43,119 nucleotides of DNA, from positions 1 to 43,119 of the forward strand of contig JAWQRO010000322.1 in the NCBI GenBank assembly GCA_033557835.1, read 5' to 3'. Under the pieces are notes generated by a model. That model had not been told where the DNA came from. It saw only the letters and a list, made by a program, of their open reading frames with translations, and made no database searches. Both the position numbers and the translations under genes were made by a program. This document shows, one piece after another, positions 24,301-32,797 of the stretch; positions within the stretch are counted from its first letter, which is position 1, and each line of letters opens with the position of its first letter. The DNA comes from Helochares maculicollis. Lineage: Eukaryota > Arthropoda > Insecta > Coleoptera > Hydrophilidae.

Positions 24301-26322
24301 CATATATCTGGGTGTAATTTTGTGACATTCATTTTTAAAAATTATTTTTTATAGTTGCAAATTCAAACAGAAAATGTTTTATTTCAATAGAGGCGCACTA
24401 GTTTTACCATTTTAATTTTTAGCTTCTTCTTTTATTTATTTATTTTTGTTTAATCAAAGGCGGACTTAGCTGGAGATGATGGTAAGTCTCCATTCGTTAC
24501 TGCACGTGCTGTTACAACTAGGACAGCTACTACACATGAAGATTTGGGAACAAATGCCAAAACTCAGCAGTTGGAAGAAAAAACTGTTGCACATTCTATG
24601 ACGTCTAGTGCCACAAGGCAAGAGCAACGGACAGTTACACAGGAAGTTAAAACAACTAGCACTGTTGTTACCGGAGATCAGGTTATATTTCTTTTTAATT
24701 ATTTTTTTTTTCATTTTGTTGTTTCAAAAAGTGTGTGCATGTCGATTGATACAAAAATGATTTCATATTGATTTAATATATTTTGCATCATACATTCATT
24801 TGGGTTTGTAATTAACAATTCTTACAACATTACTTACGTTACTTTGTTGCACAATGCTGAATATTTTACAAAAATCTTTTCAGAAAGGAAGTTTTTGAAC
24901 GTTACTTGCCATTCATTTACATTCTGTAAAAATATCCATATCTTAGCTATGATTTGCTTTCATAATAGGACAGAAATTATGAAATTTTAAATTATTTGTA
25001 TTAGTTGTTATTGTGGAAATTGCTCTAGTTCTCCTAAGTTTGTTTTGTAATAACACGGGTATTGAGGTACAGAGACGATGAGATTATTTCACTTAAACTT
25101 TGGAAATCTCATTCTAGGCAATAAGTAGATGAGTAGCGATCCAATGAACACCATTGAGATCAGTTAAGTTATTACAAAATTTCACGTCATAATTATTAAG
25201 AGAATTAGATAGAATCGTGTTTTAAAATTTCAATCTGAACTATTCTGATGTAATATAGGGATTATTTTCCAAACTCTTAATTCTTGTTCAAATATGAAAA
25301 AAAAAAACAAAAGGAATTTCAGTATACATAAAAAATTGTATTGTTCTTTAGTGCTACATAAAACAAGTGTAGGTAAAGTTCGTGTTAGAAATTTCAAATT
25401 TGGCAATATTTATTTTTTGATAGTTTTCAAATAAGCATTTTTGATGGAATGCTAAAACGATCTTTGATATTTCATGCTATGTTCTGTGTGCTAATATGCA
25501 TGGCTTCATATAGCTGGGCCGACGAGACAGTGTAAGCTCGACAAGTTCAGGTGACTCAGGCACCCCTATTGACCCCCCTGATGACCCCAACCACCCATAT
25601 TATAGCAGTGCAGTCTACCAGGTAGGTTCAGCTGGGCAAATCAGCTTTTTACTAATTTCTATATGCATCTAATCCATAATAAATGAGTGAATTTGTTGAT
25701 TCTTTTTAAATTGTTCTCATGGTACATGAACTGGTAAGTGATGGTAGTGCCGCCCTTCCATCTACGTTATGCAGCCAAAATATATCATGTATCCTATGTG
25801 TATATTGTTTAAAAAAATCGAAATTGTGACAATAATAATTTACAGGAAGGGACACCCGTGGTTCAAACTGAAAGTGTAGTGATCAGCGGAGACCCTACTA
25901 TTACACGCACCAGCACAACACAGGTACCTGTGGTAGCAACTGAAGCTCGTAAGGTACATTTGACATCTGATGACGGCAATTATTCAGCAACTGGGGAAAT
26001 TATAAGCTCTCAAACTATCAGCTCTAAAACTAGAACTGTGGAAACTATCACAGTAAGTGTTCCCTTGTTTAATATTGATACAAAATTTCTACTTGTCGCA
26101 CTAGGCTGATAGAAAAGTATAATCAAAACAATTTTCTAGTATAAAACTGAGAGAGATGGTGTAGTGGAGACCCGAGTTGAACAGAAGATTACTATCCAAT
26201 CAGATGGTGACCCAATTGACCATGACAGAGCATTAGCCGAAGCTATTCAAGAAGCTACAGCTATGAATCCAGACATGACTGTTGAGAAAATTGAAATTCA
26301 ACAACAAGCTGCACATCAATAA
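10747..26322 (+). CDS. cora: Coracle, insect protein 4.1 homologue, full coding span
   Basis: Coding exons: 10747-10887, 11149-11296, 11391-11685, 11767-11882, 11940-12162, 12222-12394, 12448-12620, 13962-14048, 16131-16313, 17223-22958, 24460-24681, 25514-25621, 25846-26052, 26140-26322. They sum to 7995 nt (2664 residues plus stop), have GT..AG boundaries and agree in phase. Protein 4.1 proteins link membrane proteins to the cortical cytoskeleton. Coracle in flies is a septate-junction component that binds the Neurexin IV tail. Order: short N-terminus, FERM (about 33-308), FERM-adjacent region (about 309-365), lysine/serine-rich linker, DPKTG repeats (about 643-2330), 4.1 C-terminal domain. 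The start is fixed by an in-frame TAG at 10738-10740. The repeat region is much longer than I recall for the fly protein. The 13962 exon has a weak acceptor and is the least certain. Confidence 0.93.
12448..12620 (+). CDS. cora: Coracle exon: linker after FERM-adjacent region
   Basis: This exon encodes about residues 366-423, entering in phase 1 and leaving in phase 0. It is hydrophilic, and its end is a dense lysine/glutamate run (K-E-K-E-K-D-K-K-E-K-V-K-D-K), as in the charged linker of other 4.1 proteins. From this exon's end onward every internal exon boundary is in phase 0. Confidence 0.85.
12621..13961 (+). other. Coracle intron, 1.3 kb, no feature seen
   Basis: AT-rich sequence between the donor GTAAAT and a weak acceptor. 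No internal gene, repeat or RNA was recognised. Confidence 0.6.
13962..14048 (+). CDS. cora: Coracle small cassette exon, serine/glutamate-rich
   Basis: An 87-base exon (29 codons, phase 0 at both ends) encodes a polar segment, T-R-R-G-S-A-D-T-E-T-A-S-S-A-S-S-E-E-G-E and a lysine-rich end. Its GC content is higher than its flanks, which supports coding. The acceptor (CTATAACAAG) has a poor pyrimidine tract and the donor is GTGTTA, both weak, so it is probably alternatively spliced. The exact left edge is uncertain. Confidence 0.55.
14049..16130 (+). other. Coracle intron, 2.1 kb, no feature seen
   Basis: Very AT-rich. The longest frame is antisense (116 codons, 15649-15999) and has no protein-like composition or family resemblance. 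I see no RNA gene or mobile element. Confidence 0.6.
16131..16313 (+). CDS. cora: Coracle cassette exon, basic linker
   Basis: A 183-base exon (61 codons, phase 0 at both ends) begins after TTTAATTTAAAG and ends before GTGAGT. It encodes K-P-V-G-G-V-A-V-L-P-A-G-G-L-F-G followed by a lysine/aspartate-rich disordered stretch. G-G-L-F-G-K-K-K resembles the G-F-L-F-N-K-G-D-K-K that opens the next exon, so the two exon starts may be an old duplication. Confidence 0.8.
16314..17222 (+). other. Coracle intron, 0.9 kb
   Basis: AT-rich intron between the donor GTGAGT and the acceptor AACAG. Nothing else was recognised. Confidence 0.65.
17223..22958 (+). CDS. cora: Coracle giant repeat exon, 1912 codons
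   Basis: One uninterrupted exon of 5736 nt encodes residues 514-2425, with phase 0 at both ends. It opens with P-G-F-L-F-N-K-G-D-K-K, then a proline/valine run and a linker. After this comes a long array built on D-P-K-T-G-K, T-K-Y-G-x-I-D and G-x-V-D-P-x-T-G-Q motifs. The array resolves into three tandem modules (from about 17610, 19032 and 20565), each of four sub-units. A single-copy tail (about 21890-22670) with Y-G-Y-L-D-P-K-S-G and an I-D-P-S-H-F ending follows, then an acidic serine stretch (S-S-E-G-E-S-S-D-D-D) and a segment rich in K-T-T-T-K. It ends at AACAAG before GTAAGT. Because it is symmetric it could be skipped whole. Fly coracle has a related but shorter repeat region in my recollection. 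Function of the repeats is unknown. An extended beta-rich spacer at the junction is my inference. Confidence 0.93.
17610..19031 (+). repeat. Coracle protein module 1 (sub-units A1-B1-C1-D1)
   Basis: Sub-unit starts: A1 17610 (K-L-F-V-I-T-A-K-K-D-P), B1 17970 (I-I-K-I-T-V-T-T-A-K-K), C1 18282 (V-V-P-I-T-A-V-T-A-Q-R), D1 18609 (L-E-V-T-S-V-G-G-K-A-D). D1 ends in an alanine/proline/threonine linker before module 2. Confidence 0.85.
19032..20564 (+). repeat. Coracle protein module 2 (A2-B2-C2-D2)
   Basis: Sub-unit starts: A2 19032 (I-K-I-M-V-I-T-A-K-K-D-P), B2 19413 (I-K-I-L-V-I-T-A-K-K), C2 19728 (V-T-I-T-T-I-T-A-H-K), D2 20049 (I-Q-I-T-T-Y-V-G-K-L-D). D2 is followed by a long Q/T/P-rich linker (about 20390-20560), which makes this module the longest. 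Confidence 0.85.
20565..21890 (+). repeat. Coracle protein module 3 (A3-B3-C3-D3)
   Basis: Sub-unit starts: A3 20565 (V-K-I-M-V-I-T-Y-K-K-D-P), B3 20931 (I-K-I-T-V-I-T-T-K-I), C3 21249 (V-E-I-T-T-I-T-A-K-K), D3 21567 (A-Q-I-I-T-F-M-G-K-V-D). D3 runs directly into the unique tail without a P/T linker. Confidence 0.85.
22959..24459 (+). other. Coracle intron, 1.5 kb, no feature seen
   Basis: AT-rich intron from GTAAGT to TTTAATCAAAG. No gene, RNA or mobile element was recognised. Confidence 0.65.
24460..24681 (+). CDS. cora: Coracle exon, start of 4.1 C-terminal domain
   Basis: A 222-base exon (74 codons, phase 0 both ends; residues 2426-2499) encodes V-T-T-R-T-A-T-T-H-E-D-L-G and Q-L-E-E-K-T-V-A-H, then Q-R-T-V-T-Q-E-V-K-T-T. 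These are hallmarks of the threonine-rich 4.1 C-terminal domain. An internal GATGGTAAGT at about 24477 looks like a donor but lies inside the open frame, and the conserved protein continues past it. Confidence 0.92.
24682..25513 (+). other. Coracle intron, 0.8 kb
   Basis: AT-rich intron. Nothing besides splice sites was recognised. Confidence 0.65.
25514..25621 (+). CDS. cora: Coracle GC-richer cassette exon
   Basis: A 108-base exon (36 codons, phase 0 both ends) encodes L-G-R-R-D-S-V-S-S-T-S-S-G-D-S-G-T and a proline/aspartate stretch ending Y-Y-S-S-A-V-Y-Q. It is clearly richer in G and C than its neighbours. R-R-D-S fits a basophilic kinase site (inference). It interrupts the C-terminal domain between the exons at 24460 and 25846, which can join in frame without it, so it is probably optional. 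Confidence 0.8.
25846..26052 (+). CDS. cora: Coracle exon, 4.1 C-terminal domain middle
   Basis: A 207-base exon (69 codons, phase 0 both ends) begins after TTTACAG and ends before GTAAGT. The product is rich in threonine, serine and valine (V-V-I-S-G-D-P-T-I-T, G-E-I-I-S-S-Q-T-I-S-S-K-T-R-T-V-E-T-I-T), as expected for this domain. Confidence 0.9.
26140..26322 (+). CDS. cora: Coracle last coding exon, 4.1 C-terminal domain end
   Basis: This exon encodes 60 residues and TAA. Motifs D-P-I-D-H-D-R-A-L-A-E-A-I-Q-E-A and N-P-D-M-T-V-E-K-I-E-I are the conserved end of the 4.1 C-terminal domain in flies and vertebrates. The stop codon is followed at once by a perfect donor (TAA then GTAAGT at 26323). 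A good acceptor (TTAATTTTAG) ends at 26570, so a 3' untranslated exon probably follows. Confidence 0.93.
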   Translation, partial: YKTERDGVVETRVEQKITIQSDGDPIDHDRALAEAIQEATAMNPDMTVEKIEIQQQAAHQ

Positions 26323-26570
26323 GTAAGTTTGTTTGTATTTATCGTCTCATATTTTTATAAAGTTATTTTTTCTTGGTCTATTTTGTTTTATAAATATTCC
26401 ACATTCAGTTCTAAAACTTCAATTTCTAGCAAAACGTTAGGGATATTCAGTAAATTTTGCTTAAAAGATAGACGATAAGGTTTTACTCATTAAATATTCT
26501 AAGTCTATTACAAGGAAAACGTAATTGACTCCTTAGCTTGCTGAATTTTTAACACATCTATTAATTTTAG

Positions 26571-27950
26571 ATGGAAAACCAATTCTTCAAAACAACATTT
26601 TGCAGCTTGAGATTACGTATTAAGGCAGGATTAACAACATTACCTCCATTAATTTTATATGAACAAAACTGATTAAAATAAGTTATAATACGTTACTATA
26701 ATAATAGCGGCTTACTTCTAAATTCTTATTTTATAAAAAATGCATAAGTATAAGGTTCACAAGAAGGTGTTGTAAAAAGAAGCTAGCCTTTGTTTTTGTA
26801 AATTTCTCAAAAGAATCTTTATATATTGTAATATTATTTTAATCATAAGCCTGATTTATTATTTCTATGGGATATCCTCTACCGACATCCTTCAGAAATA
26901 ATTATCACTTCATCTTTTTAATATTAAGCTTGGTGTATGGTCACATTAATTTTTTTATTGTCTTTTTTTTAATATATATATAATTTTATATATGAATATG
27001 TTTTTCGTGTTTAATCAACACGTTTGATTTTGTTGATTTATATTATATTTATTTAAAATAGAATAAGATTTTAAGAACTATTTAAAAATTGCAGCTTGAT
27101 TTGATGTGAAAATAATAAGAATATTCAATTTGCCTCTAATTCAAGTAATATTAATTAAAATTATAAAATGTATTTGTGAGGTGCTTGTTCAATTGATATA
27201 TATGAAAACCTAAACCCAAAATAAAAGTGCTAGAATTTTAGGTAAACATGAATCTCGTAGATCGCAAAATTGAAAAATGTGTTCATAAAATAATAAATAT
27301 TTAAAATCTAAAACACATTCCATGTTAACATACTCGAAAGATTTTAAAATTTATATTAAATCTATAACTCTCTTTGTTTGTTTTCAAATATGTATTACAC
27401 ATAAAATATATGTATTTATAACAAAGTGTACAAAAACTATTTTTCAGACAAAAAAGCCTTGTTAAGAGAGACAATAATTGGTTTAAAGAAATATATTATT
27501 CAATTATCAACTTACATGACAATTTTTTAGGAAACCAATGTTGTTTCTTTAAACCGGCTAAAAATTTCTAATTTGTTTCATTTTTAATGGTAATTAATTT
27601 TTATATTCATATAAAATTTATAATACGGGAACATATGCCTTGCACTTTTTTAAATTTCAATCATTCAGTGTTAGCTTGCTTACTAATCATGTATAAGTTT
27701 AGTTTTTATAATCATATTTCTGAAAAATGTGGTATTACTTTTTAATTACATATAAAATTACTTTTATTTTGTTGTTCTTTTATATTGTACACAGAGGACA
27801 TTAACATTATTATATAATTTTAACTATAAAATGTTGTATAGCTTATCTTTCACACTACTGCAGCTATAAGTATAAACTAGTTGTTTCTACATATTTGTTT
27901 TACAAAGTTTTATTTAATTAATAAATATGTTTCAAAAATTGAATATTTTA
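26571..27950 (+). other. Probable 3' untranslated exon of coracle
   Basis: This stretch is very AT-rich and without open frames. Candidate polyadenylation signals include AATAAA at 27220-27225 and several AATAAA/ATAAAT clusters near 27290 and 27920. Which one is used cannot be told from sequence. A short TATATA run lies near 26975-26990. Confidence 0.45.
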
Positions 27951-27969
27951 TTGCTTTACCCCCTCCTTA

Positions 27970-28870
27970 ATGATGAAAAATTTTGGAAGGAATGCGAAAT
28001 ATTCCGGCAAAATTTTAAATATAATTTTCTTGGTGTTACCTGGTGAAAAATCTAAAGTGTCTCCTGAATACATGCAGCTACAAGAAAAATTATTAGGTTT
28101 GAATAGCAGTTTTTGGGACGAAGTGGACTGTTTGTCAAACAATTCAGACATACTTGATGTTTCTCAGCATTTTACAGACGACGATTTATGTGAATATATG
28201 GTGACAGAAACAAATTGTTTAACGATGGTGCAAAATCTGAAGTGGAAAGATGTGGTTGAACTAAAAAATATGTTAGGATTACTTTTGTTAACAGGTAGAG
28301 GATCCAAAGTCAGGACAGGTGAGTATTGCTCAACAAATATAGTAATAGAAGACCCTGTTTTTGTAAAAGTAATGACTAGAGATCGATTTACGCAAATGTG
28401 GCATTGGTGGCATTTTTCTGATAAGATGATATTGATAATACAAGAGATTGTCTGCAAAAAGGTCGCCCTATTATTGATTGTTTTGATATAATTTCAAGAA
28501 GTTAACAAGCCACAGAGAGAATTGTGCCTAGTTGAAAGCATCATGCATTGGACAAGCCATTTATCATTCAAGATTAATAACACTGCCAAAATTACTAAAT
28601 GTAGATTAGTTAAAGGAATGACTTATGAAACTTGAGCTGGGTATATTTGTAATTTTCGAATATGTTGGGGTGAAGCAAATCGGTTCACATTGAAACACAT
28701 GAACAATTATTACAATATTGTCGACACCAGCTAACTACTTCTACAAAACCAATTCAGAGTTTGTAGTAATATAACTACAAATAGAGGTGCTCAGCTTTGT
28801 TTGCAAAATGAAAAATTAAAAATCTGGAGTGTCTCCACTTAACATTCCCGTATAAATATATGTACGGCAT
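27970..28870 (+). pseudogene. Broken piggyBac-type transposase, N-terminal and middle part
   Basis: An open frame at 27970-28491 contains F-T-D-D-D-L-C-E-Y-M-V-T-E-T-N, then L-L-L-L-T-G and D-P-V-F-V-K-V-M-T-R-D-R-F, then H-W-W-H-F-S-D. These are the typical entry motifs of the piggyBac transposase domain (DDE_Tnp_1_7). After a frame change it continues with P-Q-R-E-L-C-L-V-E-S-I-M and A-G-Y-I-C-N-F, where family members have the catalytic D-E-S and D-G/A-S-G-Y segments. D is replaced by V in V-E-S. Several stop codons follow, so the enzyme is dead. The similarity fades near 28870 and resumes at about 29838. Confidence 0.75.
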
Positions 28871-29230
28871 AAAAGTACCTGTGATTAATAAAACTACAAA
28901 CACTTACATGCGCTTCATAACTAAAAGCAAAAGTTTTAATATTCATAATTAATACTAACGTCAATACCATTATTCAACACATTAATATATTCATAAGGAA
29001 TATTCAATTCTTTTTAAGTGCATATATATATATCATCGGAATATTTTCAATATTTCTTTATGTAATGTGCAATACATTGTGTTTAAAAATATATATACTC
29101 TTAACTAATCTGCAATATGACACATTTGTAAATACCCTTTGCGAAGGCTTGAATTTTAGAAGGTGAACTCATAACTAAAGGAAGAGTTTGATTTTAGAAT
29201 ATTAATTAACTAAAAAATTTAATTTATGAC
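28871..29230. other. AT-rich gap in the piggyBac remnant
   Basis: No recognisable coding or repeat sequence. It includes a short TA run near 29022-29032. It may be eroded transposon or inserted DNA. Confidence 0.4.
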
Positions 29231-29790
29231 GGTAAAGTTCCACTTCCGGATTTCAAATTTACACGGAACTATTTGTTATTGCTATATTTTCCATGTTTAG
29301 CATTTTTGTAAAATTTTTTATTCCAAAGCCTACTAAAATTGGAATTTTTAAAATTAAAATATTAGCGTTTCCGGCGCTCCGATCATATTAAAAGTTTGTA
29401 TCTGCGAGTTTTTTGTGATAATTAACATGTGCACAAAATTTCAATAGTATGGCTTAATTTTAAAGACTACTTTACTTGAAAAAGTTTCAAAACTGTGTAA
29501 GTAAACGGGTGGTCCTACATGCCTCAAAAGTTGATACGGATCTAAATTTTTACGATAATGGTATTATAGCAAATTTCATTGCTCCAGCTCAAACGGTCTG
29601 ACCGCTATTGTGTTTACATACACACACACTCAGACAACGTGCCAAAAATGGTCAAAATGGATTCAGGGGCATTCAAAATGTGGAGATCTGTCAAAATCTC
29701 GAGGTCGAATTTTTTCATGATCCCAATACCTTCCCTATGCTATACTTCGTATAGTATACAGGAATGTAAAAAGGACAAAATATGTTCCGT
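29231..29790 (+). repeat. Dispersed repeat copy 2, probable non-LTR retrotransposon 3' tail
   Basis: Homologous to 315-720 in the same orientation (see the blocks listed there). This copy continues past GAGGTC with a tail ending in CTATAC-TTC-GTATAG (29740-29754), a six-base-pair stem with a three-base loop, then an A-rich end (TGTAAAAAGG). A hairpin followed by a short A-rich end fits the 3' end of a non-LTR element (inference). It sits between two parts of the piggyBac remnant, so it probably inserted into it. Confidence 0.65.
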
Positions 29791-29837
29791 CATTATCAAG
29801 ACATTTTACTATAATATTGGCAGCTAAAGAGATTTGT

Positions 29838-30230
29838 CACCACAATTGTTATAATGCATTCAGCCATTTTAATAGAAAGTCGTAACATTGATTGGGTAAC
29901 AAAACAAAAAATTTGGAAGCCAATATACATAATTAAGCAGAATAAATTCAAGAAAGAGATTCGTTCCGATCAATATTTGGCAATATTAGTATGCTTTATT
30001 AAAAATGGAATCTGGAAGAGTTTAAGGCTTTTAAAACCTTATGGATAAAATAAAATGTTATATAAAATTCAGTATCGAGTACTTCTAGAAAAAAAAGATT
30101 CTGCAGGCAGATTGCTAAAAGATCCCAGGAGACGAGTTTGTTCTGCGGATAAGAAAAAAGTTTTACTGGCTATATGTGTCAATTTTGCAATGTGCGTCTT
30201 CACAAGGGAGAAATTTTTTTTAAATAGCAA
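29838..30230 (+). pseudogene. Broken piggyBac-type transposase, C-terminal part
   Basis: After a short N-A-F-S-H-F-N-R-K-S stretch comes I-I-K-Q-N-K-F-K-K-E-I-R-S-D-Q-Y-L-A, resembling the region after the last catalytic residue in piggyBac proteins. From about 30110 follows R-R-R-V-C-S-A-D-K-K-K-V-L and C-V-N-F-A-M-C-V, a degenerate form of the C-terminal cysteine-rich finger (several expected C or H are lost). Stop codons separate the pieces. It is the likely continuation of the remnant at 27970. Confidence 0.55.
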
Positions 30231-30300
30231 ATTTTTTATAAATATTAGTGTTGTTTTAGCGAATAAGATTAGAAACAATAATTTTGAACATATCTATTAG

Positions 30301-30671
30301 TTTATAAGTAAAAATAGGTTTAGTTTTACTTTATATCTTAGCAAAAACAACGATAATTAAATGCAATTGATTCAGACTCTTGTGAAATATACCATCAATA
30401 ACTTGATATAATGAGCTTTGCAAATTATAGAAAAAAAAGACTAATCAGCACATAGAATTCTTAGATATATCTTATTGTGTACCTTATCTTTAGATAGAAT
30501 ACTGCTAGCATGTATTTAATGATTTGTGGAAACATTCTTAAAATGTTTTCTATAGCTGGTCTGTAGTTTTACATATAAGTATTTCTAAAAAAATTCTTCA
30601 GCACATATTAAAAGATTTAATTACAAAATCAATGACATTACTAATAATAATTTGACATCATACAAAATAAA
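30301..30671. other. Intergenic and probable 3' UTR of the PPP1R42-like gene
   Basis: AT-rich, no coding sequence recognised. Part of it should be the 3' untranslated region of the minus-strand gene that stops at 30672. Confidence 0.5.
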
Positions 30672-32134
30672 CTATCTTGGATGAATATTTAATAAGCGAG
30701 GTGATAAAATAGGTGGTCTTGATGATCTTTTCTTCTGCTTCCTTAAAATAGGAGGCACTTTGCTAATAGAATCTGCACTGGTACTGGGCACTAAGAACAT
30801 AGCAAGATTGTAATTAAATTAAAATGTGTCCATAATTTGAAACCCAGCACTTACAGGCTTTCCAAGGTATGTAAGTAACTGTGTCACCACTAGTATCAAA
30901 AGTGTCTTCTGTTAGAGTTTTGATGATAGAAACAGAAACTGCTTTTTGCAGAGCGGGGGCATAATTTTTAGTAATTTCTAAAATTAGAAAAAAATTAGTT
31001 TTGTTAGATCACGTAAGTGTTAAGACAAACCTGGTGCTTGGTCTGCAATTGAAATATTTTGCCTGCTTGCAAAGTTACTTTTTTCGAAATCAAACCTTTT
31101 GATGAAACACCGAGTAGTTTCATTAATATTCTTACCATCAAGGCATGCTAAAAGTATAAATAATGAGTTTTCACTGTTACCTCATTGACACTAATTTGTA
31201 CATATTTATACAATTATACTGGAATGAATCTACTAAATTTAATAACAAATGATGAAAAATATTTGGGTTGCACGTTCTTTTGGTGTGTAAATATTTAATC
31301 AAAAACCTAATCTTAGCAGCCTTACCCAACCTTTGTGTGTTTCCTATAATATCTTCCCTGTACCGGTGTACTTTTGTTACAGGATTACCAATAAATTCTG
31401 CTTCATTTAAATAGTACATATTCTTTAAAGCGTTGTATATTACCTTAGTGTTTTCTAATTTATTATAAGAAGCATTTAAGTATTTTAAAAATTTCAAAGG
31501 TGCCACACCTTCTAAGTCAGTGATATTATTGTGTGATATATTTAGTACTTGCAATGATCTCTGAAATAGCGTTTAAAAACATAAAATATAATTAGAAAAC
31601 TTGTTACAGTACCCTCAGATTAACTTACTCCGATATTAAACATAGTCCTCGGATCAAAACATAATGAATCACTTTTGGCAAGATCTTGTTTTTCTAAATG
31701 TAGCTCTTCTAAGAACGGCAGATTTTCTAAGTTTTCTACAACTGCTATTTCATTATGTCCCAAATATAGTTTTCGTAGCTTATATAATTGGTTTAAGTTT
31801 TCGATTTTTTTTATCTTATTGTTTTGTAGATACAAATGTGTAAGATTAACAGCACCATTCAAATTTTCAATTTTTTTAATTAAATTATCATGAAGATAAA
31901 GTGTTGTTAGTGCAGTACTCATCGGTATGTTAATCTAAAAGAAATGTGTAATATAAAGCATACTAAAATTTTGACCACCTTATTTTAACGCAAGTATACC
32001 ATCCTCTCCAAATATTTGTCATGCATATAAATATGGGTTAATTTCTTTGTAGCTATTTTTGTGGAACTCTTTTTACCGAGTTCTTTCTTAGGGCACCCAA
32101 TTTCATTTTTGGGTTTTTCTAAATTTACATCCAT
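30672..32134 (-). CDS. Leucine-rich repeat protein, PPP1R42/LRRC67-like
   Basis: Minus-strand exons in reading order: 32134-32000, 31934-31629, 31560-31326, 31147-31031, 30977-30855, 30790-30672. They total 1035 nt (344 residues plus stop), with GT..AG sites and consistent phases. The ATG at 32134 has an in-frame TAA two codons upstream. A lysine-rich N-terminus is followed by SDS22-like leucine-rich repeats of about 22 residues (L-Y-L-H-D-N-L-I-K-K-I-E-N-L; L-Y-L-Q-N-N-K-I-K-K-I-E-N-L; L-Y-L-G-H-N-E-I; L-N-I-S-H-N-N-I). Next come N-P-V-T-K-V-H-R-Y-R, a C-terminal L-D-G-K-N-I cap and a basic, proline-rich tail. Length and layout fit PPP1R42, a PP1-associated protein of centrosome or microtubule structures. 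Other LRR proteins of the SDS22 type cannot be excluded. Confidence 0.8.
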
Positions 32135-32797
32135 AGTTTAAATAATCCACTAAGAAACGATTTTTGTTTGCCAAATACTGTTATATTAAATTTGATCGAT
32201 AAATTTTTATAAAACTTTAACAATCCCGGTCACTATGGTTTCACAATAAAGAGACCTATCGCAGAAGCCAATGGCATATCTCGAATAATTGCTAGGCAAC
32301 CAGGCCAAAGACAACCATTTGGCCAAAGGGCAAATTTTACCCGATGATATCTTTACTTACGCCGGATTTTGAAACTTGAACCAAAGTAATTTGAAAGATT
32401 AACACCAAGAAAACTAAATTATTGATAATTTCCAATTATAATTATGAAATTATGAGAGTGTTAGGATTATAATTTCTAAGTATCCTTAAGTTCAGAGATA
32501 AGCTATGATTTAAATTAAAAATGGTTATTTCTTTCATTATGTTCTTACTACGATCCTGTGATATTAAAGTTGTTTGCGCGCTAGAAATAGTGCGCTCCAT
32601 GCGCTCTTTTAACTTCAATATAGCTGAAGTTATACATAAAGTTAATAGTTAGATAGTGCAAAGGGTGGGGATTGTTGTGAAATCAGCTATACTACAGCGT
32701 TAAAAAGTGAGGTTAAGAATCTCAATTTCATGTCTTAGCTTATTTCGTCATTTGAACTGATTTGAACAGTATTAATTCTTTAAAACTTGCTCAAATA
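32135..32797. promoter_or_regulatory. Shared intergenic region between two divergent genes
   Basis: These 663 bases separate the start codons of the minus-strand PPP1R42-like gene and the plus-strand 32798 gene. They should hold both promoters. A CG-containing cluster with repeated GCGC and TGCGCTC (about 32576-32605) stands out against the AT-rich background. No canonical TATA box was identified with confidence. Confidence 0.4.

Noticed and set aside
24470..24490. Internal donor-like GATGGTAAGT near the start of a coracle exon
   Set aside because: Reading through it gives the conserved C-terminal-domain protein, so it is not the main exon end, though a minor use cannot be ruled out.
29735..29762. 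loxP-like ACTTCGTATAG string
   Set aside because: Only part of the recombinase arm resembles loxP, with no correct spacer and second arm. It is a short stem-loop within the dispersed repeat tail, not a recombination site.
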